Positions 11,956 to 24,832 of a DNA stretch of 64,000 nt are shown piece after piece (the first letter of the stretch is position 1; each line of letters opens with the position of its first letter). The stretch lies in contig NW_006763305.1 of the NCBI RefSeq assembly GCF_000218685.1, positions 838,039-902,038 of the forward strand, given 5' to 3'. Origin of the DNA: Serpula lacrymans var. lacrymans S7.9 (lineage: Eukaryota; Basidiomycota; Agaricomycetes; Boletales; Serpulaceae). A model generated the notes under the pieces. The model saw nothing but the letters and a program-made list of their open reading frames with translations. It had not been told where the DNA came from and ran no database searches. The translations under genes were made by a program, and so were the position numbers.

Positions 11956-13458
11956 ATGCCTGCCATCGCACCGCCCAGCAAAGTACTCGTCACAGGCGCA
12001 AATGGATTCATCGCAGTCTGGCTCGTCAACAATCTTCTTGAACGTGGGTATACCGTCCGTGGTACCGTTCGTTCAGAGGCGAAGGCTCAGTATCTTAGAG
12101 AGCGATTTAGCAGCTACGGAGATAAGCATGAAGTCGTCGTTGTGGAGGATGTGACAAAGGTCCGTATATCGCATGTGAGTTACTGACGGTACTCATACTG
12201 CAAACAGGACGGAGCCTTCGACGAAGCTGTGAAAGACATAGATGGTATTCTACACACCGCTTCCCCATGCCATGTCGACGCTGACGATCCAAATGGTAAG
12301 AAACTGTCAGCCATCTACATTCACGCAGTTACAGACTGAATCTGGCTTGACAGAGGTTATCGTCCCCGCTGTGAGGGGTACCATCAGTATCATGGAGAGC
12401 GCTCTTAAATACGGGTAAGCATCACACATCTCGTCCGCCGCTCCATTTATTCTGATCTTGTGATGAATGTAGGCCCTCTGTCAAGCGTATCATCGTCACC
12501 TCGTCCTGCGCTACTATCAACAAAATGGATTCCACGTCTGTGACATACACGGAGGCTGACTGGGCCGAGCAGACTATACAGGCCGTGAAAGAAAAGGGAC
12601 GTGACGCTGGAGGTATGATCAAGTACAGGGCCTCTAAAACGTTGGCTGAAAAAGGTGCGTTGACTTTTTCTTGGGGTCAGTACTAGGGTCATAACAAAGG
12701 CTATCCAACAGCCGCATGGGAGTTCTACGAGACACACAAAGGTGCTGTCGCATGGGAACTTGCAGTGATTAACCCTCCCTGGGTATGTGTTTTCTTCCTG
12801 GATATGATGTTGATTGATATGAACCGATTGGTCGTAGGTATTTGGTGTAAGTGAAGACATTGTTATTTGTCAGGCCACGATACTGACCTTTCGCAGCCCT
12901 CGATACATGACGTGTCCACCCCTGAAAACTTGAACTCATCCACACTGACCTGGTACAAAAACATTATCCAGCTCGCTTCGGAGGGAGCCACCAACGATTT
13001 GCTTGCGGTAACTGGTGCCTGCTACGTTGACGTGCGTGATCTTGTAGAAGCCCATGCGCTTGCACTGGAGAAAGCGGCAGCAGGTGGCGAGCGGTTCATC
13101 GTCAGCGCCGGTGAGCACTATTGAAGCCAAATCCCCCTCATGTCCGTAGACCATATTGCTGACCAGGGCTGAACAGGAATCTCGGCATGGCAGGACTTCA
13201 GTACGTTCAGCTTGCTTTTGTACTGTTATAACGACGTTGACGTTGGGTCTGTTAGTTGATGCGGGAAACAAGCTGGATCCCCCTCCTCGTTTGTCGCTAC
13301 CGCTTCGCAAAAGCCTTCGCAACACGGGTATCACCAATCCGGCTCCAGTCTACTTTTTCGACTCTTCAAAAGCCACACGTATCTTGGGAATTAAATTTCG
13401 CAGCTTGGCGGAGACGACAAAGGATACCCTGGCTGATTATGAGGAAAGGGGGTGGTGA
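11956..13458 (+). CDS. NAD(P)-dependent reductase, DFR/CCR/Gre2-type extended SDR (copy 2)
   Basis: A paralogue of copy 1 in divergent orientation. The start [20 protein letters not shown] sits at 11956; the first exon (11956-12159) ends at VEDVTK as in copies 1 and 3. The next exons encode [40 protein letters not shown] and [13 protein letters not shown] with the catalytic-Ser region. [14 protein letters not shown] near 12620-12655 carries the YxxxK pair. Then come [20 protein letters not shown] and [20 protein letters not shown] (about 13018-13077), and the terminal [10 protein letters not shown] with stop 13456-13458. About eight exons with about 50-60-bp introns. No disabling change is visible. 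Predicted cytosolic NADPH-dependent aldehyde/ketone reductase; the substrate is unknown. Confidence 0.88.
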
Positions 13459-15495
13459 GACCGTGCAGTCCAAGGTGCGAAGGACTGAACAAAAGAGGAA
13501 ATGAGGAGTGAGCATGTCAATGTCCTGCCGAACGCTTTTCCGTCTTCTCAGCAGAGTTGCGGTGTGCGAGACGAGGTGTGCGATAGTATCTTGGATAACC
13601 CTAGCATATTCCAAGCATAACAAGCCCTCGTCCTAGTTGTCACATAATCGTAGGGCCTAAGATAGATTTATCACATCGATTTCGACGCACTTGAAATATC
13701 GCATGAACGACTTCATGGGAAAAGCGCCTGCGATATGTCTAGATCCGTGTCACGAATACCTGGGGCGGCAAAATAGACTTCATGGGCACATGGGCGAGGT
13801 GGACCGACGACGACACATAGGGGGTAAGGTTACTGGCACCGTGCGTGAGATGACAGTTGTTTTATACTGACCCCAAGGTGAACAAGGTTAGCTGTCGAGT
13901 ATGGGAATAACAAATCAGTCAGAGGCCGAATTTTGTCCGATGCCGTCGTATATATGGCCCTCAGGCTGGAGTCGGGAAAACACGTCCGAAAAGGAGAAAA
14001 ATGAAAGGCGTGGATTAGCTGCCTGTGCCCTACCGCCTGTGGTATCGTGGTATCACGACGAGAATCATACGGCTCATGCTGTTCGCACCGTATCATGAGG
14101 TAAAGTTGTCAGCATGGTCTCAGGCGATATGGAGAAGTGTGGTATTGGCGGACTGTATAGCCTATGGTGTATGGCGGATGGCGAGTTTGCGAAAAAGGCA
14201 AGTCGTTATCAAGCAAGGTTTCAGAAACGTCCGAGTTTCTGGGCGGAAGATATGGAAGATGGCTGCGGAGGTAGAAGAAGTAAGGAGTGAGACTGAAGGG
14301 GACAACATGTGTTGAAATTTCGCCGTGCGCTGCTGCCGCATACACACGGCAAAATTTTCAATGAGCGACGGCCGTGCTCATGGAGAATGGAGCCGTGGAT
14401 CGATAAGAGCAGTCAGTTTGTCTTTTATGGTGAAAAGCATACAGTCATCGGAGAGCAAAGCCGAAAGCTTCAAAGACGCTATGATCGGATCAGTCAACAA
14501 TAATTAACGGACCTAACAAGTGTTCAGGACGCGCCTTGCAGTAGCGACGTCAGTATGATCGACAAGAGGCACTCATCACGGAGCTGAACGCTACTAAAAG
14601 TTACTTTCGCCAGTGTGGACTTGCTGTAAGCTTGGCGATAGCTGGCATACAAAAATCACGTAGCATGGAGTCTGCGGGAAATGTATAGCCGCACCAGACA
14701 GGACCCGTTGAAAGAAGTTGCGTCATGATAAACGTCCGGATGAGCCGGAAAAAACCTAGTAATACGTCAACTGATACGAGCGCGCTTGTTTCGAGTTCGA
14801 CAATCGCGTCTACGGTCATCCATGGTGCAGCTGGCGCCATTGATAGAATCAAATAAGCTCACTTACATTTGCGTGAGAGACTCAGACTCGCGAGCGAATG
14901 CTCATCACTGTGGTGGTACTGGGTGGCTGATTGAAAAGGCGCGGAGAACCATTTCCGAATGCGCTGTAACGCACTTAAGGTGGGACGAACCCGGCGGTAC
15001 TTGGTGTTAGGATTGGCCAGAAAAGCCAAGTACAGATCGTGTTCCCCACTTTTCTATTCGCTGAGAAGCAAGCAGAATGCGGATCCTTGCTTTGTTTGAC
15101 TGCGAAAAAACGATGTCGAAGTCCGGCGTGAGACTGTGGACACGAAAGTTTAAAGATAAAAGCGCCGTAGGATCATTGTGGACGTAATGCCATTGTTAAA
15201 ACGGGATGCGCTCTGACGGCCGAACGATAGGACGCTGGTTTCAAGGTGAGGAGGCAATGGTGGCAGACACGACTGGTGCATGCCTCGTCCGATGGTGCTG
15301 ACAGAGGCTATAGGTTCCGATCTGGTTAAAGTGGCCGTGGGAACGCAACCTGAAAAGGCGGCATGACGGCAGCATCGACATCTCCAGTGTCATCTCCTCA
15401 ATGTCATCACATGTATCGTATACTTATAAGCCACCATTCGAGATTTGCCCATCGTCCTGTCGGCCGTCTCACGCCTGTCTTTGTCCATTACCACC
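13459..15495. other. Unassigned intergenic stretch
   Basis: About 2.0 kb between reductase copy 2 and the MFS gene. Overlapping short ORFs on both strands (for example 14025-14315) show no family motif and no consistent splice model. No repeats noticed. Confidence 0.45.
15423..15430 (+). promoter_or_regulatory. TATA-like element of the MFS gene
   Basis: CTTATAAG lies about 70 bp upstream of the MFS start codon at 15496, followed by a pyrimidine-rich stretch. The position fits a core promoter. It is a short motif, so the call is tentative. Confidence 0.4.
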
Positions 15496-17969
15496 ATGTC
15501 CGACCCACTTGACAAATCGGAAAATGACATTATGACCCCAGCACGCCCACCACCGGCTTCCCCATCCTCAACTTTGCATGGCCATAACCAGCCAGCAGAT
15601 ACCCAAGAATCACGCCCTCAGGATTTACTAAGAGAAAAAACACCCGCTAACGACATCTTAAATAACGATACAGATACTCTTGTTGTAGACTGGGACGGTC
15701 CCGATGATCCTCAAAATCCAAAAAAGTGTGTAGAAAATAAACCATAGGAGCACCAGTCCATAAGCTTATCTCTCTCCATAGTTGGAGCTTTAAACGAAAA
15801 TGGGCAGCCACAGCCATCGTCTCTTCATTCACTTTTATCAGTCCCGTTTCATCCTCCATGGTTGCTCCCGCAAGCTCCCAGTTGGCCGCCAGTTTTGGTA
15901 TAACAAACGCTGTCATGATCGCGTTGACTACCTCAATTTTTGTACTCGCTTATGGTGCGTATATTGTAGAATATAGTGTCACCGTGCAGAGCGCTTACAT
16001 CCGCTTAACGCCCACAAAATAGCTATCGGTCCCCTTATCCTCGGGCCCCTCAGTGAGATATATGGACGGTCACGAGTCCTTCAGCTGGCAAACATGTGGT
16101 ACCTCGGTAGCTCTTTTTGAATCCCTCACCCAATAAACACCAACCTGACATCTATCTCCGTCCACAGCGTGGAATCTGGGGTGTGGGTTTGCGCAGAACG
16201 AGTCACAGCTCGTTGCTTTCCGTTTTCTGGCGGGTTTGGGAGGAAGTGCTCCGCTTTCTGTGAGTTGCCGGCTCAGATAGCCCTTTTTTGGGAACCCCTT
16301 TTACGTATTTTCCCCCCTTTAGATCGGTGGTGGTGTACTTGGAGACTGTTGGAGAGCGGAAGAGAGAGGTCAGGCTGTCGCTCTCTACTCACTGGCACCG
16401 TTGCTTGGTCCAGTTGTTGGGCCCATCACTGGAGCATGGTACGCATCGAAAAACTGAACGCATTGTCCCAACAAGGAAAATCTGATCGCGCATATATTTA
16501 GGATAGCTGAAAGATCGACGTGGAGATGGGTGGTGAGATTTTGACCAATCTGACGAGAAGCCTATTCTTAGTTTTATATTTCAGTTCTGGTCCACAAGTA
16601 TCGTTGATGCCGTCATTCAGTTCTTTGGCCTGTTCTTTTTGCAAGAAAGTGCGTATATTTTTTTGTTATTTCGAACTAAATACCTGATAGTATCACATGT
16701 CATGCAGCATATGCACCTATACTATTAGAACGAAAGGCTGAACAGATAAGACAAACCATGGACGCTGAAAAGGGTCCCCATAGACATGTTCGCACTGTAT
16801 TTGAAAGTGACGATAGATCGTGCGTGTTTTTTTTTCTACACAAAGGCACCGACTAACTCTAAGCTCGTAGTTGGCAGTCAATATTCAAGAAAGCCCTCAC
16901 GCGCCCTTTCTTACTCTTCGCGCGCGAACCTATCGTACAATTACTCGGTATCTATATGGCCTATCTATATGGAAATCTCTACTGTATGCATACCCCTTAA
17001 ACCTTCTGCTCTATCTCACCTCAATTTGCCTGCTAGTGTTCTTAACAACCATACCCAGCATATTCGAAGGAGTTTATGAACAGCCCGTTGGTATAGCCGG
17101 ATTACATTACATCGCACTCGGTATAGGCCTTAGTGGCGCATCGCAGATTAACGCGAGAACACTGGATAGAGTGTACATACATTTCAAAAACAAGAACGGT
17201 GGCGTTGGGAGGCCCGAGTACCGACTTCGTAAGTTATCTTGCTTCCCATCCCTTCTTTCATTGCCGTCCAAAACTTATTTTATCGTTTTCGCGTGTGATA
17301 GCTGCCATGTTCCCCGGCACATTACTTTTGCCGATCGGATTGCTCATAACGGGTTGGACAACCAAGGCTCAGATTCACTGGATTGCTCCTGACATTGTAA
17401 GCCATAGTTTATCAAGCCTCGGTTTTTCTTCTTTCTTTACAGCCTGGCTTATCATCCTTCGGGTTTCCGCGGTTTAGGGAATTGCTCTTGTCGGTGCCGG
17501 GACGATTTTGAACTTCCAGTGCATCCAGACTTATGTCGTCGACACGTTCACCTTACACGCTGCTTCTGGTGAGTCTTCTTTCGCCATATGTTTCTTCCTC
17601 CTCGTCCACATATTTTCTATTGTCATTGTGTTTTGTCATCTCCCCATTTTTTAGCATTCACTCTTTCTTTCCATGTGCTCACCTTCATGGCGTGCTATAG
17701 CTCTGGCGGCCGTATCATGTCTACGATCACTCGCTGGTTTCGGATTTCCTCTTTTCGCTCCTGCCATGTATCAGGCATTGGGCTTTGGCAAAGGTGATAC
17801 CATCCTTGCGGCTGCAGCTATATTAATAGGATGCCCAGCGTATGTCTGTTCCTCGTTTTCCTTCATTGTTCCCTCTGTCTGACAATGTCATCCTGATGCT
17901 ACCATCAGACCTTGGTTATTCTGGCACTATGGAGAACGGATCCGAAACAGCAGTCGATATGCGCGGTGA
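15496..17969 (+). CDS. MFS transporter, DHA1 drug/polyamine exporter type
   Basis: A 12-helix major facilitator superfamily transporter of the drug:H+ antiporter-1 class, plasma membrane. The start [11 protein letters not shown] is the first ATG in frame; an 80-residue polar cytosolic N-terminus leads to [16 protein letters not shown], the typical entry into TM1. Next come [20 protein letters not shown] (TM1) and [16 protein letters not shown] (the loop 2-3 GPxSExxGR motif). After the central loop, [20 protein letters not shown] is cut by an intron with donor GTATGC near 16985 and acceptor CTAG near 17035, then [18 protein letters not shown]. Helices [32 protein letters not shown] and [19 protein letters not shown] close the protein; the stop is TGA 17967-17969. 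It sits between reductase and P450 genes and may export their product or a toxic substrate (inference). Confidence 0.88.
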
Positions 17970-18380
17970 TCTACATTGTATAGACTCATCTCATGGACAC
18001 CCATATTAGACGATAGCAGTTTTTGTACGATTCAACTTAACTATCCATCCGCATATCCATCAGCATATCCCCCTTCTGCATTCACTTTACGTTCATGATA
18101 ACGATGTCTACTCTTCATGTTTTCTCTTCTCTAGCATGATAACCAATGTAAACCCCGACCTTGTCTCATGTCTCTTATGAAAGTAACTGGGCGCTGTTGT
18201 CATTTCGCAATTTCTTGTCGTTTGGTAGATTTGGTCGTTTATAGAATTGCAAGGATTTCATTTGGAGGGGACTACGAATGACATGTAGGGTACTGTGAGA
18301 TATCGAAATCGCTCGCTACAATCTCTCTACGACTATGCCTAAATCACACAGTAATCAGTACTTTTTAGACTTAATATGGA
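17970..18380. other. Intergenic, convergent gene ends
   Basis: About 410 bp between the MFS stop and the stop of the first P450. AT-rich; no feature recognised. Confidence 0.4.
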
Positions 18381-20734
18381 TCATTCCATCATAGTCCTCA
18401 AACTCCCCTCCTCGAAACGAGGTTCGAACTTGACGGTGAAGGGCTGTAGGAAGGCGACGACACCATCCGAAAAGGCTTTATCGTCTATGGGAGCAGAAGG
18501 ATCTTCAGATAGCTTGAATGCCCAGAGGAGAAGCGCTGCAGTGATGAACAGTGACCTGCATTCAGATGACAGAACGCAATAAGCTATCCTATTCATCGGA
18601 TTAGAGTGACAAGAGCCTCTCGAACGCACCTGTGCCCCACCTGCTGACCTGGGCAGACACTAAGACGCGGACGAAAAGTATAAAGGATATAAGTGAGTGC
18701 TATGTATTTCACAAAATCCCCCCACAGATGGGGAGGGAAGTATTGGAGAGACACGTATTCGGACTTACCGGCGCCCAAAGCCAAACGAAAAGAATTTGAG
18801 ATTATCTCTGACTTGCCCGTTGTCGTCAAGCCAGCGTTGGGGGTCGAATGTCTCAGGGTTGGGAAACACCTTGGCATCGCGCGAGATGGTCCTGCCGACG
18901 AGAAATGTTTCGGGCGTTGAGTTCTCTCGATGCAAGGGCGGAGACAAGTCAAAGGCAGTTGGGAAGAAAGCCCTCACCAGTGGTTTCCTAGTACGGTTGT
19001 CCCAGAAGGAATGAGGAAGTTGTTCTATAAAACGTGGATTAGAGGAGGTGGAAAAGGTGGCGACGAGAAGCTATGAGGATGCGAGCATACCCAGACGATG
19101 TCCTTGGTAGCGCGATGACAGAAACCTAAGGGCGTAACACGCATCCAAGGTGAAGGGATTGAAAAGGGGAAAAAAATGTTTTCAGGGAAAGTGTACGCGT
19201 ACCTAGCAACACGACAGGTCTCCATCGCAAAGTTTCCAGTATCCATGCTTGGAGTTGAGGTAGAAGAGATTGATCTGCAAAAGACGGGGCTGGACGCAGG
19301 GAAACCCATGCTGCCTCAAAAACGCTTTCGTTAATACATACACGTCAAAACACGGACCTCTGCCATGGCCAATGACTTCATCAAGCTCTTCTTGTACTTT
19401 AGCTTGGGCTTCTGGGAAGCGTGCCGCCGCCATGACCATGATAGTGATGGCAACCGCTGTCTGCACAGACAGTCAGCTACCAATGTCGAATTGCAATGGA
19501 TCGTTTATACTGTATCTGCTCCTGCGCCGTAGAAGGCCCCTGAAAGGTAGGCCATCTCTCCCTCTGACAGACCATGTTCATTCGGGTTTTCTATCAGATA
19601 CCTGGCAAACGACGGTCCTGAGTCTCCACTCGCCTTTAAAGCCTTTCGTTTTCAGAAAGGGCCCAAGACCCTGGGCTTGCGAACTCACCAGCTCGTCTTC
19701 AACACGTTGCAGTTGACGTCTATACAGCCCAATCTCATCTTGATGCCATTGTTTGAGATAGCTAGCATAGCCTGGGACGTATTTTAAAAATGGGAATCCA
19801 TCTACGTAAAACCCGTTGGGACGCATGGCATAATGGAACCGTTTTAGTATTCTTTCAATTTGAATGATTTCAGGCGATGTATTTGTAGTAGGCGTGTTCT
19901 TTCCATACGTGATCTGCAGGACTGCAGCTACTGCATATCTGATGCACAACAAACATTTTTGCCGGTTCTAACACAAACGAGTGCTGGAGGGTAGAGACAT
20001 ACCGTAGAGCATGCTTTGCGTGCTCCTTGGGATCTTGCAGAATATCTACAATCATGTTCTTGGCATTGTCCAGTTGAATGGGCTCGTATGACTCTGCAGC
20101 CTTCGCTTGCAACCCGACGTTCGCTGCTCTTAGAATGAAATCGCTATTTTAGCTTGGAAATCGAGAGAAGAAAGCGCAGATAGTATCACTCCTCCAAAAA
20201 AACAAAAAACAAAAAAAAAACACGCGCCTACGATATTTCTTCAGTCTTTCACCAGCTCCTACCAGAACGGGGTCAAGTCCATTTGAAAGCATGTCGCGTG
20301 CAGCAATCCAGCGTGGCCTGTCTTGCAGATAAGCTCCTTCCTTTTCCATGATGTCATAGGCTTCCTGGGTAAAAATGTCAATAAAAACTAGAGGATATAG
20401 CCAAAGAGTAAACACTGACTTGGTGACCCCCAATGACGACCATCCTTTCACTTCCCTGCTGCAACGAGAAAACGGGGCCGTACTCCTTGACCCACTCCAT
20501 GATCTGAAACGACGAACTTCGAAACAATCAGAAGATGATTCCAGAACGCCGTATCAGCACTAGTGCTGCTCACTAAGGCGTCCGGGTAAACCAGCCTCCT
20601 GGAGGACCTGGTGGGAGAGGTAGAGAAGACTTATTTGCTCGCTGCTTCGCGCGATAAGCAACGCCCAGTATGACACATATAGCCAAGCCTCCAGAGATAG
20701 ACGAGAGGACCGAATTTTTCCGAACGACGTCCAT
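18381..20734 (-). CDS. Cytochrome P450 monooxygenase (tandem copy 1)
   Basis: A microsomal class II P450 with many introns. The ATG at 20734 gives MDVVRKNSVLSS, then a hydrophobic anchor GGLAICVILGVAY, a basic stop-transfer segment and LPLPPGPPGGW. After an intron, IMEWVKEYGPVFSLQQGSER marks the A-helix/beta-1 region. The I-helix oxygen-binding motif AGADT lies near 19525-19540, followed across an intron by TAVAITIMVMAAARFPEAQA. The ExxR salt bridge is in ILETLRWRPV (about 19220-19250). The haem loop FSFGFGRR / VCPGQQVGHR (about 18650-18790, split by an intron) has the Cys ligand. The C-terminus is FEPRFEEGSLRTMME. All required motifs are present. The type resembles the large agaricomycete families often labelled O-methylsterigmatocystin oxidoreductase-like; the substrate is unknown. 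Confidence 0.88.
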
Positions 20735-21289
20735 TGGTGTTTCGACGTGAGAAGGCGGATAGTCTTGAAGTTGGATATCACGCAGTGGCTGGGGGGAAAA
20801 TATGCCTCGAATTCGAAGATAGAGGAGTATCGTCGTCTTTTAACCAATTCAAAATTTAAAGTTGAAATGCTAAATGCTGAGGTAGCGAAGTTCCTGACTG
20901 CAAGCATTTGTGGATGTCGAATGTCATTGGTCTCCCGAACAAGCTGACGCCGTAAAAACAGGCAGATTCGGTCGTTCCTGACAACTTCTTGTCCACTAGA
21001 AAGTGCTATACATTGCGAAGAAATGAAATCGGTGATGTATGCACGAGACTGTTATTGCGAACAAAGTACGAAAAGCTATCATATCTGTCAATGGTTCCAA
21101 GTCAAGTGACGGCTCGGAATTTTAAACTGGCGCCACCGAGAAGGAACCGAGAAACGCAGTCTTCAACCGAATAAACTTAACATATCCTTACATTGCCGCA
21201 GAGTCTGTTCGTCTACTAACTTATATCTAAAGCAGTTATGAAAAACCTAGGTACAGTATACAAGAAATACTTGGAGACACTTCAGAGCC
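20735..21289. other. Intergenic between the tandem P450s
   Basis: About 555 bp; contains the promoter of the first P450 and the terminator of the second. No clear TATA element found. Confidence 0.4.
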
Positions 21290-23504
21290 TCAATCTTTGG
21301 CGTAATTTTCCATCATCTGCTTCAGCACCGCCTTGTTCATCCTCGGCTCAAAAATTGCGTCGAACTGCTGAGGATGTGTCACAACACCATTATCGAAGCT
21401 CATGGTATCGATGGGGGCTAGAGGATTTTGTGAGATGCGGAAAGACCAGAAGAGAAGGGAGGTGTTGATGAAGATGGATCTAATGAAGAAAAATCTTATC
21501 AGGCCCGAACGACAGGAAGTGAACTTGGAACACCAATCGCACCTATTCGCGAGATGTTGTCCGGGGCACACTCTGCATGCACACCCCTCTGATCAATCAA
21601 ATATTCAAGCATGAACATATAATATGACGCACCGTCTTCCAAAGCCGAATGTAAACGAATGGATATCAGTCCGAACCTTGCCCTCGCTATTTATCCATCT
21701 TCCAGGATCAAACTTTTCAGGATCAGGAAAGACGGATGGATCGCGTGTAATGGCCCTGTCAATACCGGCGATTAGTATATCGTGGTTCTGTTTTTATAGG
21801 CGTGACCATCGTTACCAGTGGTTTCCAAAGACCGTTGCTCCCTCGGGTATGCAATATCCTTTCTAGAGTAGCGGGAGGGATGATCAGCGCGTGATTTTGA
21901 ATGAATGGATTCGAGCAGCAGAAGACACCAACCCAGATAATATCCTTCGTAGCTCGATGTGCGAAACCTCGAAACCATCGTCAGAAAATTTGAACTTGGC
22001 ACACGCAAAAGCCCAAGATATACCTATAGGCGTTACCGGTCTCCACCGCAAAGCCTCTAGAGTAAATGCATGCAACTGGGGAAGCATATCCTGATCGGAG
22101 AATGTTGGTGCTGTACAACCACCCATAAACAATATGATCAAACAGCTTTCAACCAAACTAGTACCTCTATCATGGCCCACGACCATGTCGAGTTCTTCCT
22201 GCACTTTGGCTTGTTCTTCCGGGTGGCAAGCGGCAGCCATGATTTGAACGATAATAGCGACCGTTGTCTGAAAACGGCATCATTAGCATTATAATCCTGT
22301 TGGAAGATCATATAATTGTACTGACAGTATCAAACCCAGCGCCAAAGAAAGTGCCGCCAAGGTAAGTCATTTCTTCACTAGACAATTGATGGTCGTCCAC
22401 GTGCTCGATAAGATATCTCATGAAGCACGCTTCCGCTTTATCGTTGTCCTGCCCATTTACGATCACTGGTCAGCAATTGTGGTAGCAAGAAACTGGATTT
22501 TTTTTCTCTACCCACCATGTTGGTCTTCACGCGATTCATTAGCCCACCGAAAAGGGCTAACTCGTCCTTACGCCATCGTTCCAGGTCACCACCATAGCCC
22601 GGCACGTATTTCAAGAACGGGAATGTATCAACCAAATATCTACCCGGGCGCATGGCAGCTTGAAATTGATGCATACACTTCAGGACTCTGGCCATTTCAG
22701 GATCCGTCATATCCGTAGGTGTCGACTTGCCATACGTGATCTTCATCATGGCTGATGCAGAGTAGCTGAACAACGTTGAGTCAAAAGGTAATGACCCTAG
22801 AGCGGCGACATTATTCACCGTCTAGCGTGCATCATATGCAGAGCAGGGTTATCGAGGATATCGAGGATTACATTCTTGGCATTGTGCATCTGAAGAGGCT
22901 CGTAAGCCACCACTGCTTTTGGCTGCAAGTGAGTGTGGGCAGCTCTGTGTGAACCAATACTTAGACGATTCTGGATGAAAACAACGACAGCATTGAAACA
23001 TACTTCCGCAGCCTCTTGAACTGTTCGCCATAGCGCGTGAGAAGGAGCCTCATATTCCTAGAAAAAATCTCCCCAGCGGCGATCAAGCGCGGTCGATCTG
23101 CCAATGCTCCACCTTCTTTCTCCATCAGATCACAAGCTGCCTATGGAAGGTAGTTAGTAAGAATGATAGGAATGAATTAGTAAGATGGTTTACTTCATAG
23201 CGCCCGATAATGATAATAACTTTGTTGCGCGGCCTGAGCGACACTACGGGCCCGTATTCGTCAACCCACCTGGCAAATTGATAGGCTATTCTAAAGAGAC
23301 GTATCATTGTTTAAAACCATAGCAGGAGGTATAAGGTATTGCTCACTGAGACCTCGGCATTGCATTACCCCAAAACCAATGTCCTGGCGGGCCAGGGGGA
23401 AGAGGGTAATCTCTGGTAACTATTCGACCCTTCACCCAAGTGCCAACCAGCGCGGTCGTGCAAAAGCAAGCCAACCATTGAAGTGGCGTGAACGTATCGA
23501 ACAT
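21290..23504 (-). CDS. Cytochrome P450 monooxygenase (tandem copy 2)
   Basis: A second microsomal P450 on the same strand, clearly a paralogue of the first. The ATG at 23504 opens MFDTFTPLQWLACFCTTALV (anchor) and then YPLPPGPPGHWFWGNAMP. Later exons carry the segment ending SYSASAMMKITYGKSTPT and YLVDTFPFLKYVPGYGG. The I-helix has GGTFFGAGFDT (AGxDT, about 22335-22365), then MAAACHPEEQAKVQEELD. ExxR is in FTLEALRWRPVTPIG (about 22040-22080). RDPSVFPDPEKF-like and FDPGRWINSEGKVRTDIHSF lead to FTFGFGRR and CPGQHLANR, the haem-Cys loop. The C-terminus is NKAVLKQMMENYAKD with stop at 21290. A TATAAAG on the minus strand at 23581-23587 is about 77 bp before the ATG. The products of the P450 pair and the reductases may feed one another (inference). 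Confidence 0.88.
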
Positions 23505-23580
23505 AATGCTTAGTTTCTTAATGTCTGGGAGAATAAGAAACAGCACTTCCGACCGTGGATGAATAGATAAAATGAGTAGG

Positions 23581-23587
23581 CTTTATA
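23581..23587 (-). promoter_or_regulatory. TATA box of P450 copy 2
   Basis: TATAAAG on the minus strand, about 77 bp upstream of the ATG at 23504. Distance and sequence fit a fungal core promoter. Confidence 0.45.
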
Positions 23588-24832
23588 GGTACCAGCATAT
23601 GGCTTAGCATATCTGGTACAGTCAGGGTTCATCCGCTCTAACGTTGGGCGCAAGTGATATATAAACCGATTGCAAATAGCGATGGCACTCAGGGATCCTA
23701 TATGATTTGGTAGGATGGTTCTTTCAGGAATGCACAAGGCACGGTCATCAGTTGATGCGAATTCTAAAGATATGCCACCTGGAGACATGGGCGTTAGCTA
23801 TAGATGATTGGTGACAAAACGATGACCAAACTTACTACGACATATAAGTAGCATGGAGGAGGTATATAAAGGCCTAGAGCTTGTGAGTAATACAGGATTA
23901 GGACCGTGCATGTCTATCGAATTTCACCTAACTCGGTCTCTAGACTTGAGATCGTATTGATGCGATGTGAACGTAGGATACATCGTTTCCAGGTTAATCT
24001 GATTGAACGGCCCTATCTTTCAAAGATGTGCTTAAGATGGTATGGCGGGGAACTGGGATCTTGGGACACACCGACGCTACATTGGCAATGGTATTTGCCA
24101 TCCTCGAGAGATAACGTTTTCCGACGTCGGATTAAGTTCACGCTGTCAACATGTCACCGTCACCATACACGCCAAGACATTGAACATACCAGGACCAGTG
24201 CATGCATTCAAAGAAGTCGTGCTGATTCCACCAAAATCGAAGAACATGGCTGCATCTGCGAGAGCTGGTACATTTTACATAACATCATAACATGGATGAC
24301 TAATGAGATATGGAGCTACTCCTGTATGAAGCTAGCCAATGAATAGCCAAACATCCCGTATTGTTCGTGATCGCAGCTGGGACCCCATCTGCGGAGAGCA
24401 CGGAGCATCGCAGATCCCTATCGTATAATGGTCATTGTATTTTCCAAACTCGAAGACAGTATTGGTCTGATGGGGTTTGTGCACGCGCCCAGTTGCGACA
24501 TTACTCGGGGAAAGCGCCTTCTGAGCTGCACATGGTGAAAGAAAGGTTGGCTATGTGCGACCGTAATGTGAATTTCAGCCACTAACTCGGAGTAGGAAAT
24601 CATCGTGCGGACATTCAATCGAGGTGCGTGTGCCGAGTTCCGACTCGGATGTGCTTCCAAGTTGATACGGTCATGATGGTTCGCTCTCCAGAGGCAGGTC
24701 TTAGCAAGGTCCTTCAATGAAACCTGTGCCATCCCATGAATCTCCGGTCCCTTCTACAGGACTGGTATACTGTTTTAATTTGAATCTCTACTGCATTCTA
24801 CAGAACTGATAGTACTTTCGTTCTCATTTCAG
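23588..24832. other. Unassigned region upstream of HET gene 1
   Basis: About 1.25 kb. A TATATAAAGG on the plus strand at about 23863 could drive a plus-strand transcript, possibly the 5' part of HET gene 1. The frame around 24042-24290 (for example KTLNIPGPVHAFKEVVLIPP) looks weakly coding, but I recognise no family and no splice model that reaches 24833 cleanly. Confidence 0.3.

Noticed and set aside
14025..14315. 96-codon ORF between reductase copy 2 and the MFS gene
   Set aside because: Overlaps equally long frames on the other strand, has no motif and no splice partners.
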